In this document: piece after piece, positions 36,616-48,524 of the stretch
Layout of the letters: each line of letters begins with the position of its first letter
How positions within the stretch are numbered: the stretch's first letter is position 1
From: Physcia stellaris
Lineage: Eukaryota; Ascomycota; Lecanoromycetes; Caliciales; Physciaceae
Direction of reading: 5' to 3'
Assembly (NCBI GenBank): GCA_018902385.1
Contig: JABSSW010000006.1
Location: 962,458-1,026,457, forward strand
DNA: 64,000 bases
The notes under the pieces: generated by a model
The model's input: the letters and a program-made list of their open reading frames with translations, nothing else
What the model was told of the DNA's origin: nothing
The model's database searches: none
Position numbers and translations under genes: made by a program

Positions 36616-38292
36616 TAACGTTTTATTCATGTCAAAAAAATTATTGTGATGTCGTCACGTAATCAAATGATTATTTTTATACATCATTTCGTTAACGAAT
36701 TGTTCGTCAATCGCGATTTTTTATTCGAATTTAACGAATCGAATTTCATTTTATATGTTCAATAATTGACGTCGATATTAAAATTTTAAAAATCAAACGA
36801 TTCGAATAAAATCAAAATATCACGCAATTTTCGATTAAACAAATTAATTGAATTTGATTTTCGCAAATTTATCATTTAAACGAAAATAAAAACGTCGACG
36901 AATTGATTAAACGAAAATTTAAATTTGAACAAAAATCGTTATTTAATTCAAAAAAATTTATAACAATCGTCGTCAATCACAATCAAAATTATTGTCGTGT
37001 TAAATATCGTTTTTTTTTATCGATTTCATTTTGTCAAAAATTAATGTCGATTACGTAAAAAAATTCAACGTTGTCGTTTTTATATCAAAATTGTCAATAT
37101 TCGAATTGCAAAAACTGTTTTTTTTTAATTTTTGTATTTTGAACAAAAAAAATTTTAATTTCAAATCGAAAATTTTTTTTATTCGAAATTATCAAAATTA
37201 CGTTTACGATAATCGATGTTAACGATTTTTTTTTTTCGCAAACAATTTTTTTGAAATAATTTTTTTAACGATGCAAATTTCGTCGATCAAATAATACGTT
37301 ATTGATTTTTTCAAAAACATAATCGACGAATTTTTTCGCATTAAAAAACATTGATTTCAATCAAAAATTGTTTCAAAATAATTGAAAACGCAAAATTATT
37401 ACGAAATCTGATTGAAAAAATAATTAACGACGAAAATCAAAAACATTTGACAACGATAAAAATTCAAAAATTGATAAAATATTTATCAAAACGACAAAAT
37501 TGATTTGTTTTAAATCATTATTCAAAAATATCAAACAATATATTAAATCGTTCAATTTAAAATTTCGATAATCAAAAATTTCAAAATAATTGTATATCGA
37601 TACGTGAAAAACAACGTTCAAATCGAACACAAATCAAATGTTTATTTTTTTATCAAAATTGAACAATCGAAAAATATTCGTCGTTCGCAATTGTTTTTTA
37701 TTTCGTAACAAAATTTTTTATCAACGTTAAAAATGTAATTTCGAACGACAAATTTCGATTACGTATCGATAATCAAAATCATCAAACAACGATAAATTAC
37801 AAAAATTTATCGATTGAACATGTATACGATAAAATAAATTGATTTTATTATTTTCAAACATTAATATTCAATTTAGAAAACGTAAAAATTAATGCAATTT
37901 TTTTTTAAAATTCGTTGAAAAACATACGTTGATAGATCAACGATTTTATTTTGAAAATGTTAACAAAAATGCAAACGAATATTTTAAAAATTTACGACAT
38001 TCGAAAATCATTCGTTTGCAAAAATTTCGAAATTCGAATCGTAAAATCATTTACGTCGAATATATGCAAATACATTAACGTCAAAAAAAATGTTCGATTG
38101 ATTTTGACGACATTTTTCGATTTAATCGTTTAATATACATAATCAAAACATTGATTTTTTATTGTTTAAATCGAAAACGTTTTGTCAAAAACAAATTTCA
38201 AACAATTGAAATTTGTTTTAAATTGTTACATTGTGATTCAAATTTTCATTTGTTTTAATTGTTTCAAAATTTTCAAAACGTATTAAAGAATC

Positions 38293-38472
38293 ATGGGTTT
38301 TTACCATTCTTTTGATTGAATTTTTTATTTTTGTAACATGATGCAGGTGGAGCACAAGATTTTTGTGCGGGTGCCAAGGCACTAGTCCCAACAAGGACGC
38401 ACTAGTTCTGTTTTTCGATGATTTTATACCAACGTTTTTTTGTTTTGAACATGCGGAGGCTGTTTTCCAACA
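38293..38472 (-). repeat. 3' LTR (minus orientation), partly mutated
   Basis: Matches 41406-41590: both have ACCATTCT, TTGTAACAT, ATGCAGGTGG, the CACTAGTCCCAACAAGGACG core, and end GCGGAGGCTGT...CAACA. This copy shows scattered C-to-T/G-to-A changes. Confidence 0.8.
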
Positions 38473-39712
38473 TCAAAATCAGCAATTTGCTTGTGTTTTT
38501 GCCCTGTATCAAATTTTTCCATTTTTTAGATTTCGCGTTTGTTTTGAAATTTTTGTTTTAAAATGATCCGTTAAGTCATTTTTATCGATGCGAATTTATC
38601 GATTCGATTAAATTATCAAGCGAAATTTTGATTGATTGTTTTTATCAAAGCTCCGAAAACAAAATTGGTATTTAATATGCGAAATCGTTTTCAGAAATGA
38701 ACGAATCGTTATTGATTTTTCGAAACGTTTTTTATAATTCAGATTTGCAATTTTTTTCATTGAATTGTAAGGCGTTCGACCGAGCATCTGAATTTTCGAC
38801 CGTGCAAAATATGATCTCAAATATTTTTTCGTTTTGAAGCATCGATTTTTTTACATGGAATTTTATAGAAGGTACAAATCGAGCAACGTTTATTTTTGAG
38901 TTTTGTTGGCGAATAAAATAATAAACCATTTAGCATCAATTCGATTTCAAAATTTGCGTTTTTTATATTTTGCGGCATCAATGGTCGAATACCCATGCGA
39001 TTTCGATGTAGGAGGTCCATTAAGGTATTTTCGACGACGATTTTCAATTGAGACGTTTTCGTAGAATTCGTTTTTTTTTATTTCGTTGTTTTTTTTGTTT
39101 TCATGAATCGGCAGGCTTTTCGGCAATTGACACGCGATGCGAAGTTTGCAAAAATTTGAAAACAAAACGAAAATTGCCAGAGAATCAGGTCGATTTTATC
39201 AAAAACAGATATCCAGCATATTTGTTTCTTGATCGAGTTCTTGCTTTTCTTGACCGAGTTCCTAGTCTGCAATTCGAATTATTGATATCAAGTACGCTTG
39301 TTTCGAAGCGGTAAAACAATTTTTTTGTTTCCATTTTCCGAGTGTTTAATGAAAATACAGTCACATTTCGAAGTTGAAATAATTTTTGAAAGGCATTGTT
39401 TTTTCCGTTGATTGTGATTCGATTTTCGGGCGAATAAAATTTGCAGAGTGTAGGGAGTAGGTGAAAATTCAAATTTTTCAAGACGAAGCCACAAAATTCG
39501 TAAGTTTGTTGCATTAGTGAAACAATAAAACAAAGCATACAACAACTTTTTCCCCAGGTCAAAGGGCGGGAGGGGCGGGACATTGAATTTTTTAAAACAA
39601 CAACAAAATTTTTTAGCTCCCCCAGGCCGATCAACGGTTAATGAGGGTGGGCGGGCAAAAACAACAAACAAACAATTTATGAATAACTTTTGATGTAATG
39701 AAATCGAGGAGG

Positions 39713-41010
39713 TCAATACCCCCAAAGTAGGGTGCAGAGGAGCGAAACGCCAATAGCGCATCCCCATGGGTATCCCATTGTTCTCAACTCTGGAGGCATT
39801 TGGCATGGCCCAACCGGTAGGCCGATAGGTGGCAGAACGCCCTTGGCAATGCCTGCAAACAGGAGGCGGGCGCGAGAATGCCGAGAAAGAGGGGCGCACC
39901 GAAGCAAATCGAGAAGGAAAAGAGGTAGGTGAGGCCGAGGGCCACCGCGAGACCGAAAACTGGCGCGGAACGCTTCCGCGGGCATGTGTTGGCCCAGATG
40001 CTTCGGATTTGGCCGATTTCGAAGCAGGTGAGGCCGCCGCATGGAAGTATGACGTGATGCGGCTTTGTATGGGGCCACATTTGCTTTGGGACTGCATTTG
40101 CCGAAGCTGCGCGGAGACAACGGCTTGTTCTGACTTGGCTGCAGGCCAAATGGACTCGGCTTCCCAGCGAACATGCGGTGTAGATCGTCCACGGTCAAAC
40201 AAGGCTTCTGGATCCGAATGCCTTGGTGTTTCGGTGACGGGGTACGAGGCGGAGTTGGCGGGCAAGCAATGCTTGCATTCTCCAACGGTTTGCACACCAA
40301 TTTGGGTGTCGCAATCGGGAGACGTGAGGGTTTCGGCGCAACAGGCCGTGAGGCAATTTCCGCCCAAGATATCGGCTTTCTTGGTGTTGCAGCCGACGAG
40401 GAATCTGAAGGGGTTTCGCAAGGAGGTGTGCTCTCTGAACGCTCGCGTACAATTTCTGGTGTAGGAATCGCGAGAGGTAAGAGCTTCGGTGACGAAGGAG
40501 GTGACGAAGGAGGTGAGGAGGTTATCGATTCGGTGACGAAGGAGGTGACGAAGGAGGTGAGGAGGTTATCGATTCGGAAGCAGGTGAAACAACAGACTGC
40601 TGAGCAGGCTTCGGCTTCTTCGCGTGCCGAGTGCGGATATGCTCGTGGAGCTTGGTGTTGCTATCGAATTTGGCCGAGTGCTTGCAACGCCTGCACGTAA
40701 ATCCTTCTGCCCGTTTCTTGGCTAGGCGGGCCTCCTCTTGTTGTTTCATCAACTCCTTCGCTTCCTGCTTTATCTTGCTCTTCATTCCCAACTCGTGCTT
40801 CCGCACAAGATATCCTTCCTGTACTCTTTTTGCTTGAATGAACCAAGCGCATTTCTGACTTGTTTGACCCTGTTGATGCTGCTCGTACAAGAATCGAAGA
40901 TCTTGCGTTACTGATTCATTCGGAGAGATGCAGGTGCAAAGAAGAGGAGACCAAGGAAGGAAAGCGGGCGGCGATTCGGAGGTGGCCGCAGGAGTAGATG
41001 TAGTCGTCAT
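39713..41010 (-). pseudogene. zinc-finger protein of an LTR element, frameshifted by a 44-base duplication
   Basis: Start MTTTST at 41010. An acidic/aromatic N-terminus is followed by a Lys/Glu-rich helix (KQEAKELMKQQEEARLAKKR) and a finger CRRCKHSAKFDSNTKLHEHI ending RTRH. A Ser/Pro linker (SSPPSSPPSSP) follows. There a 44-base tandem duplication (40488-40575) shifts the frame into a premature stop. Downstream of the repeat, reading resumes in another frame with PKLLPLAIPTPEIV, SWAEIASRPVAPKPSRLPIA, CLTVDDLHRMFAGKPSPFGL and HMPAEAFRASF, ending at 39713. The CLTVDDLHRMFAGKP motif recurs in degraded form at 58.35 and 59.24 kb. Codon composition is normal, so the gene was intact recently apart from this event. 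Function unknown; likely Gag-like nucleic-acid binding. Confidence 0.75.
40488..40575 (+). repeat. 44-base tandem duplication, two exact copies
   Basis: Units 40488-40531 and 40532-40575, each GGTGACGAAGGAGGTGACGA...TTATCGATTC, and each containing a 12-base internal repeat GGTGACGAAGGA. Its length (not a multiple of three) breaks the zinc-finger ORF. Confidence 0.95.
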
Positions 41011-41405
41011 TCTGACTGAGTGATAGGTAGATTTCGCGTAGAGGTCCGAGTAGATATACGCGAGTTCGTAAGGTAAGGTCGATAGATAGGCGAGTTCGTA
41101 AGGGATTCGCAAGGTAGGTAGGTAGGTCGAATTCGAAAGGGACTCGCGAAGGGTGTTCGGTAGGTAGGTGTTACTGCGTGTAACTGAGGGCGTACTGGAT
41201 AGTACTGGATATTGCCAATGCAACTGAGTCAATTCTGGTCTGACAAGACTGGATGCTTCGAAAGCTGGTTACTGCTGGAGTACTGCAATCTCTGCTGTAC
41301 TGCCTGGCGGCTAGTTACTACTTGCTCTGGCATGCGCTCATGCTGTAGCTGGTCTCGAATGTAGCGAAGCTGCTAACCCGGGTCTCATAACCTATTGAAA
41401 GATGT

Positions 41406-41590
41406 ATGAGTGACTACCATTCTATTGCTCTGAATCTCGTTATTCTTGTAACATACATGCAGGTGGGAGCACAAGAAGTGTGCGGATGCCAAGGCACTAG
41501 TCCCAACAAGGACGCACTAGTTCTGCTTTCGTCAGGTTATACCAACTGAATCCTGACTGCAGCACACCCGCGGAGGCTGTATTTTCAACA
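41406..41590 (-). repeat. 5' LTR (minus orientation), unmutated
   Basis: GC-normal copy ending TTTTCAACA at 41590, with mutation-saturated DNA starting immediately after. On the element's sense (minus) strand, GGTTATGAGACCCGGG follows shortly inside the LTR and could be a primer-binding site. Confidence 0.78.
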
Positions 41591-44500
41591 GAATCGAAAA
41601 TAAATAATTACGTGTCAACAATCATGATACAAATTTACAAATGTTTGTTTAATTTATATCATTTACAATCGACATTATAATTATCGCGATTTACGATTTA
41701 TTTTTCAAAAATTTCAAAAATGATTTCGATTTTCAAATGTACATCAAAAACATATTCAATAAATTTCGTTTTGTTATGATATTTTTTGTAATCACAATCA
41801 TACATCATGCGATTAAAAAATTCTTTGCGAATGACAAAAAAACAAACATGACATTCGAAAATTTGACAATGAAAAATATAATACACGTCGTTTCGATTTT
41901 TTAAAATATTGATATGCAATAAACAATTACGAATTTTACATGTTTACATAAAAAATTTGAATTTTCAAATTGAAAACGAAATTTGCAAATATTTTTAAAA
42001 CAAAATCAAAAATCGAATTACAATCAACGCAAAAAACAATAAAATATCAAAAATCGAATTGAAATAAAATTATTCGATCGAAACAATCAAAATTTTACGA
42101 AACAACAAAAAAATTGTTTCACGAATTTTTACGTTCAACAATTGTCAAATTGATATCAATAATTCGAATTTGATCGATGAAATTGTCAATCGAAATGTTA
42201 ATGTCAATTCAACAAAATCATATCATGTTTTTTGAAAAAAAAAAAATTGACACGATTTCAAAATGTCGTTTCGTTTTTAATTTTTTACAAACAATGATCG
42301 CGTAACATTAATTGTCGAAAATTCAAATGTCGATTCATTGAAAACAAAAAAACAACACGAAATAAATAAAGAAAATCGCTATTTGTACGATTTTTTTCTA
42401 TTGCGTGCAATTTTCTTTTGAAATTAGAATTTTCGAAAAACGAAAACAAAATTTTCGAATATCAAAAAATGAAAAGAAAATCACATTTGAATGCGTTTCA
42501 CATTAAAATTTCATCATTGTATTAAATCAAATCAATTCGTATGTTAAATATATTGTCGTATTCGATCAATGAAATCGAAATTATTACAAAGAAATCAATT
42601 CGTTCGAATTCGAAATTTTTGCAACAATGTATGATCGCGATATTGATTTCGCAAAGCTCGAAATCGTCAAAATCGTCAAAATTTTCGAAATTTTCTCTTT
42701 TATTTTCTAATTCGCTTTGTGTTTTTTTCGCTTGTTTTTTCGCTTTGATTTCGTTTTGTTTTCGTTGTTGTTGAATGATTTTGAATCGAAATGAATTGAT
42801 TGTACATTTGATTGAATCACTGATTATACATTTGATTTGAAAACGATTGAATCGAAATCGAAAAATCGAATTGAAATCTTTGTTGAAAATATGAAATGAA
42901 AAACGAATCAAACATCGAAAATTCGAAATAAAAAATAAACGATCGAATAAATTGAAACGAAATAAATCGCACAAAAAAAATTGATTAAAAAAAGAAAATT
43001 GATTGAAAAAAATTTGTACGTTCGAAATAAAATCAATGATTTCAATATATTCGAATCGCGAAAATTTTCGACGAATGAAATTGTCAAATGCTCGTTGTCG
43101 TTTTTTTGTACGATTTCGTCTTTCTGTTGTTTTGATCTTGTTGCGATTTTGTGATTTTCGAAAACGATTTTTCGTGAACATCGTTGTTGAATTTTGTATT
43201 TGTAACAAAATATTTTGAACAAATGTATTATTCTCGTCGTCGTCAACGTTCACGAATTCATCGAATTCATTGTAATGACGAATAAATTTCTTGAATTTTC
43301 AATACGAATGTATATCGATCAATTTCAATATTTTTCATTTTCAAAATTCGTTCGACGTTTTTCGATGACGTGCGCACAAAAAAATTCATGATTTTTTTGA
43401 AAAATTTCGTACAAACAAATAAATTGATATTTTTTTTTCGTTTTGACAATTTTGATATTGATTGTCAATTTTTTTAATGCAAATGACGTGACGTAAATTT
43501 AACGTTTCGATAAATGATTTTTCGAAATTTGTGATTCAATCGTTTTTAACAATTTCGAAAACAACAATATAATTGTTTCGTTCACGATCGCAAATGATGT
43601 TGAAAATATCGATTATCGTTTTCAATTTTTTTGAAAATTCATTAATTTTTTCAAAAAAACATTGTTGTTTTTGTCGATGAAAATTGTAAAATGATCGAAA
43701 TGCATGACGAAATTGATTTATATTTTACATTTTTTTTTTCGTCAAAAGATTGTTTTTTCAAATAAAAACAAATATTTTCGTTTACAAAATTGTACGTGTT
43801 TTGAAATTTTTGTCATATTGAATCGAAATTTTGCTGATTGTCAACGTACAATAAACGATAAATGTTTTTCGTATTTTTGATTTTGATATTTTTATTGTAT
43901 TCGTCGAAAAATACGAATCAAATTTTATTTGTAAAAAAAATATTTTTTGCAATTGACGACAATGTTTTGTTTCAAATGTCATACACACAAAACATGTTTG
44001 ACGATTGATGATATTTTTTTTGCGATTGTTGCAAATATATTGAATTTATCATTTGAAAATTATACAATCGAAAACGATATGTTCAAATGTTTGTACAGAT
44101 TTTTGATGATCGCAAAAAGTCATTTGTAATTTTTCAATTTTTCATTTTTGAAAAACGTTTGTTTCGCATAGAAAAACGTGTTCAAACAAGTGATTTTTGT
44201 ACAAACGATCAACGACATTCGATAACGATTGATTTTGTAAATACAATTTATTATCATGATTTTCTCGTTGACTCGAAGCATATTCATGAACGTCTTGTTG
44301 AATCAATACATATAAAAAATCTTTTTCGTCATTGAATTCAATTTCACACGAATTCATCATTCATCGAAATTGTTTTGAAAATACACATTGAAAATTTGAA
44401 TGAAAATTTTATTGTTTATTTTTTTCGCTCGAATGAATTGCAAAACGTTCGAAATATTTCGAATTTCGATTATTGAATCGTTTGAATCATCGTTATCGTA

Positions 44501-45936
44501 TTTGATGTTGATAAAACTCAAAATTTTCGAAAATTTCTTTTTGATTTTGTATTGAGTCAAAATATCGATTTGAACGTCAAATTTTTTCATGAATTGATTT
44601 CGAAATTTAATGTGAAAAAATTGAACATTTTTTTCGTGATTGTGAGTCTCGATATTGATTCGTTTGAATGTTCAAATATTGTTTTCGAATTTCGCAACGA
44701 TTTGAAAAAAGCAATTTGTACGTTTCGAAACGACGTTTCGATTTTTTTTTTTGTTCGTATTATTTCTGACTTTTTAATTTTTAATACAGCAAAAATATGC
44801 GATAGTCTTTTCGTCTTTTTTGTTTCATTTGAAATTTTTAATGATTACAACATATTTTTGATTTTTGATGAAATCATTGACGATTTTCAAAAATTCGAAA
44901 AGATTTGCATATTGATTTTTCAAAAACGACGACGTCATGATTTCATCGATCGATTCGAATTCGTTGATGATAAAACGACGTCGTACGAAAATATTCGTCG
45001 TCATATTGAATGAAACAACACGTTGTTGAAAATGTAAAAATGATGCATGAAATTTGATGTGACATATATTTCAACGATGTTGCGAAAACAATTTTCGATG
45101 TTTGAAAATTAATTTTAGAAAATTTTTATCGATAATTTATCGATAAAATCGAAATCATTTCGAAAAATTGCACGCAATAGAAAAAAATATGCAAATAACG
45201 ATTTTCTAAATAAAAACGAACTCAATACGAAAACGAAAAAATTGAAAAACGTGTCGAAAAATTGATAAATCAAATTCACATATGCGATGTCAATGTGTTT
45301 ATTGTTCAATTATAAATAACAAAATATAAAAAACGAAAATTTTGAAATCGAATCGTCGAAAAAAATGAAATTTATCATTTTATTGAACAACAAAACAATC
45401 AAAAATGAACGTTCACGTACGATTTGAATTGACAAACATGATATAAAAAAAATGAATGTACAAAACGAAAAAATATTTGAACATATTTTGCATCGAAAAT
45501 TTTGATTTATCAAAACGAATAAAAATTACAATTCAATGAAAAAAAAATTGCAAATAAATTATAAAAAACATTTCGAAAAATCAATAACGATGCGAAATAA
45601 TATGATGATAAAAACGATTTAATATATATTGAATACAAATTTTGCATTTCGTGTTTGATAAAAACAATCAATCAAAATTTGATTGATAATTTAATACGAA
45701 TCAATAAATACAATAATGAAAATTGCGTTAACGATTATCGTAAAACAAAAAATTCAAAACATACGCGAAATGAAAAAAAAGTAAAACAAATTTGATATTA
45801 CAAAAACAATACAAATTGTCAATAATTTAAAAATCGAAATGACGTTATGAATATTCAAATAAATAAAAACGATATGAATATTCAAAACAAAAAAACGATA
45901 TAAATATTCAAATAAAAAAAAAAAATATGTATATTC
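41591..45936. other. AT-rich block without delimited element
   Basis: 4.3 kb of mutation-saturated DNA. Longer frames are 42522-43253 (minus, 243 codons, Phe/Arg/Asn-rich) and 44552-45013 (plus, 153 codons, FHELISKFNVKKLNIFFVIV). I recognise no domain in either and find no terminal repeats. Probably older transposon remains. Confidence 0.4.
42522..43253 (-). pseudogene. 243-codon decayed frame, family unknown
   Basis: The longest uninterrupted frame in this stretch (DDDENNTFVQNILLQIQN; RRNRTKKRQRAFDNFIRRKF; QQQRKQNEIKAKKQAKKTQS). The charged helical C-half looks protein-like rather than random. No family recognised, no start context supported. Confidence 0.3.
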
Positions 45937-46133
45937 TGTGAAATGTAAATGCGTTGATATGATACTAATACATAATTACACGAAAATATCGAAATGAAAA
46001 ACAAATATCTAATAAATTTGCGAAAACATATGTAAAAAATTTGATCATAAACGAATTTCGATTTTGTCATTCGATATGATAAAATAAAAATGTTAATTTT
46101 GTCAAATGTTGAATTCGATGCACGTTCGTTACA
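45937..46133 (-). repeat. 3' LTR (minus), mutation-saturated copy
   Basis: Begins TGTGAAATG and ends CACGTTCGTTACA. Aligns end to end with 48329-48524; differences are nearly all C-to-T or G-to-A. Confidence 0.9.
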
Positions 46134-48328
46134 TTATTTTTCGTTTTTTTTCAATTTCGTTTCGAAACGATAATTCATTGTTTTTTTTTTCTTCATCGAT
46201 TGACAGAATACGTGACGTCGATAACTTGTTTGTAAATGTGTAACGTGCATATTGAACGCGACAATCGTGAAAACGTACAGAAATTTGAAATGAAGTTGAC
46301 GAAAACGATTTCTGTATGTTAAATGTGATTAGAAATTTTACTTTTTGAATCATAACGAAAGAATTATTAAGACATGAAATAAACGAAAATATCGCGTCAT
46401 TTCGTATGATAAAAGAACGTTTTCTTTTGCAAATTTCTGAGCATGCGTTTGCGATGTTCATTAATAATGATACACAGAAGAAAAAATGAAAACGTTTTTC
46501 GAAATCTGATTCAAAATCTGATTACGAGACATGAGTCGTGATATTTGCAATTAGATGATATGATATGTCATTTTCGAAATATTCGAAATCGAGAATCTCA
46601 AAGCAAAAATGAAAGACGTGTTGAAAAAGTTGAGACGTTAATGACTTGTTTTCTTCAAATCTTTGATATGAATAGAAATATCTGTATTTGATCGACGATT
46701 GCAAACTAATGCGAAATATTTGAGATCGAAAACATTGCAGTCAAGTAGCAATCTAATACTTCGAATAAAAGATTGTTGATGATTCGTGAAGTCTTTTTCG
46801 TGATCTGTCAGAAAACGTAAGTGACAGATTCTCGATGCAGATCTTTGCACGTGTCAGACTGATTTTGTATGAAGATATTGAGAGACACGAGCGCTTTGAC
46901 GAGAAAACTGATTCGAAATCTATTGCAGAAAATGCTGCAGATTGTGACAAGAATGTAAATGTCGGAGCAAGCAAGCAATTGACTGCTGACTTCTCGAAGA
47001 TCTAGCATGTAATTTCGGATGTGAAGAATCTGAGATTCGAGCTTTTGAATGTAATGAAGGCATTAATTTAGGCGTTGAATCCTTGCAACATCAGACCGAT
47101 TATACGATGAGACGAGCGTTTTCGTCATGTTAATAGAACCAGCGCAACAGCGGTTAACGCATCGATACTTACGCATATGCGAGAGTTGGTGTGTACATCG
47201 TATCCAACAGAGCATGAGTGTAATGAACCTTCTGGATTGAAGTGATATTGACTTTATCGCGGAATTCGGGAATCAGGGCTAGTTGCTAGACAAACAGGTG
47301 TGATTCTGGTATGTTCTCAAACAAGTCAGATGGTGCTGATATCGAATGCTGAGGAAGAGCTTCGCTAGAAGATTCTTGACGTTTCTGGTGCAAAGTTCTG
47401 AAGGTTTGATATTGAGTTCAACACCGAGACAGGAAACAGATGCTGATATGTTAGGTAGATAGGTAGGATGTCGAAAGACTCTCGAGTGAGGAGGATGGTT
47501 CCAATACTAGACGTTGATGGAGGTTTGAACAACCTTCCTGATCGATACTGAGGCTACCGCTGAGGCGAGAGAGTATGGTCGATCGGTAAAGAAGACAGGT
47601 ATGTTTTGGCAATGTTCTCGAAAGGGATAGGTAGTCTCGGTATTGAGGCAACGTGGATATTGAGGGCCTCTTGACTTGATATCACAGTCACCTCCGTACA
47701 GCTTCCTGACTGAAGTATTGAAGCAATCGAGTAGAGAGGAGAGGATGGTCGAGTTGCTGGTAAAGTAGGTAGGATTCTGAAGGATTCTCGAAGAAGGTAG
47801 ATGGTTCGAGTTCGACCGAGGAGGTGAAGGTTCGATCGAAGGTTTCTGGCCAAATGACGAGGTTTTTGGTTCGACCTCTGGTCGGATATTTCTGATATGG
47901 TGTTTTCGTGACTTGGTGGCCTAGGCCTGGTTTATTGATATGTAATGATGTCACAAGTGACTCCGAACGCCTTCATGGCCTGTCGGTTAATGGGTGCGTA
48001 TCAACGCTCGAGGGTATCAAACAACCGTCGCTTCGGTCAATAGCAGAACAACCTCGTTCTCGCTAGAGTACCGGAATGGCCCTTCCGTGGAAGTCCACAC
48101 TCGAAACCGCTGTTTCCTGAGGAGTGACCTGGGTGGAGTAGAGCTTCGTTGCTCTCACTCAGACCGCCTAGACTTTCGACCTCACGTGAGCAAAACTACG
48201 TCGTCCTCGCTACACGTCTAGGATTTGATTGTGACGTCTTAGATCTTCGCGTTTGTTTGGGGTCTTGTTTATTGAATAAGCTGTCGTACCCCGAGCAGCT
48301 TGAAGGAATTAGGGTGACTTCGATATAA

Positions 48329-48524
48329 TGTGAGATGTCATGCATTGATATGGTACTAATACATAACTACACGAGGATATCGAAGTGGGGAGCAAATATC
48401 TAGTAGGCCTGCCAGAGCATATGTAGAAGGTTTGATCATAGACGAATCCCGACCCTGTCATCCGATGTGATAAGATAAGAGTGTTAGTTCTGTCAGATGT
48501 TGAATCCGGTGCACGCTCGTCACA
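48329..48524 (-). repeat. 5' LTR (minus), nearly unmutated copy
   Basis: Begins TGTGAGATG and ends CACGCTCGTCACA; 196 bases, GC-normal. It serves as an internal reference for the ancestral LTR sequence. Confidence 0.9.

Larger units (their letters stand above)
33452..38287 (+). mobile_element. second Ty3-type element, 3' truncated or unresolved
   Basis: A likely 5' LTR (33452-33620) is followed by a leader (ATAATATTATCGTTACAATC...) resembling the leader just after the first Ty3 element's 5' LTR (AATAATATCATTTTATCAATC). Then come gag, finger and protease segments in the same order and with strong similarity. After about 36.7 kb I cannot read RT, and I find no matching 3' LTR before the next element at 38.29 kb, so it seems truncated; the right limit is set only by the next element. 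Confidence 0.6.
38293..41590 (-). mobile_element. LTR retrotransposon encoding a zinc-finger protein, right part unmutated
   Basis: A 3.3-kb element with long terminal direct repeats (about 38293-38472 and 41406-41590) sharing GCCAAGGCACTAGTCCCAAC and the following AAGGACGCACTAGTTCTG exactly. GAATC occurs just outside both (38288-38292; 41591-41595), a possible target duplication, although the exact LTR ends are ambiguous by several bases. Composition is normal from about 39,600 to 41,590 and grades into AT-rich DNA towards the left end. It encodes one zinc-finger protein on the minus strand; I see no RT, RNase H or integrase. Confidence 0.78.
45937..48524 (-). mobile_element. 2.6-kb LTR element with one mutated and one intact LTR
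   Basis: LTRs 45937-46133 and 48329-48524 lie in the same orientation. A purine run on the minus strand (GAAAAAAAACGAAAAATAA) directly precedes the left LTR, as a polypurine tract should, so the element is on the minus strand with its 5' LTR at the right. The interior (46,134-48,328) has no RT or integrase. Part of it (about 47,820-47,940) is homologous to the leader of the large element at 49.77-49.9 kb. The flanks (TATTC left, TAGAA right) do not match as a target duplication. Confidence 0.75.

Noticed and set aside
39288-40421. 377-codon minus-strand frame in the GC island
   Set aside because: It starts only because of the shift caused by the 44-base duplication and is Cys/Pro-rich in an unnatural way; the alternative minus frame carries the conserved motifs.
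39829-40464. 211-codon plus-strand frame in the GC island
   Set aside because: It is antisense to the zinc-finger protein, whose minus-strand frames contain recognisable finger and DDLHRMF motifs; the plus frame is an antisense shadow.
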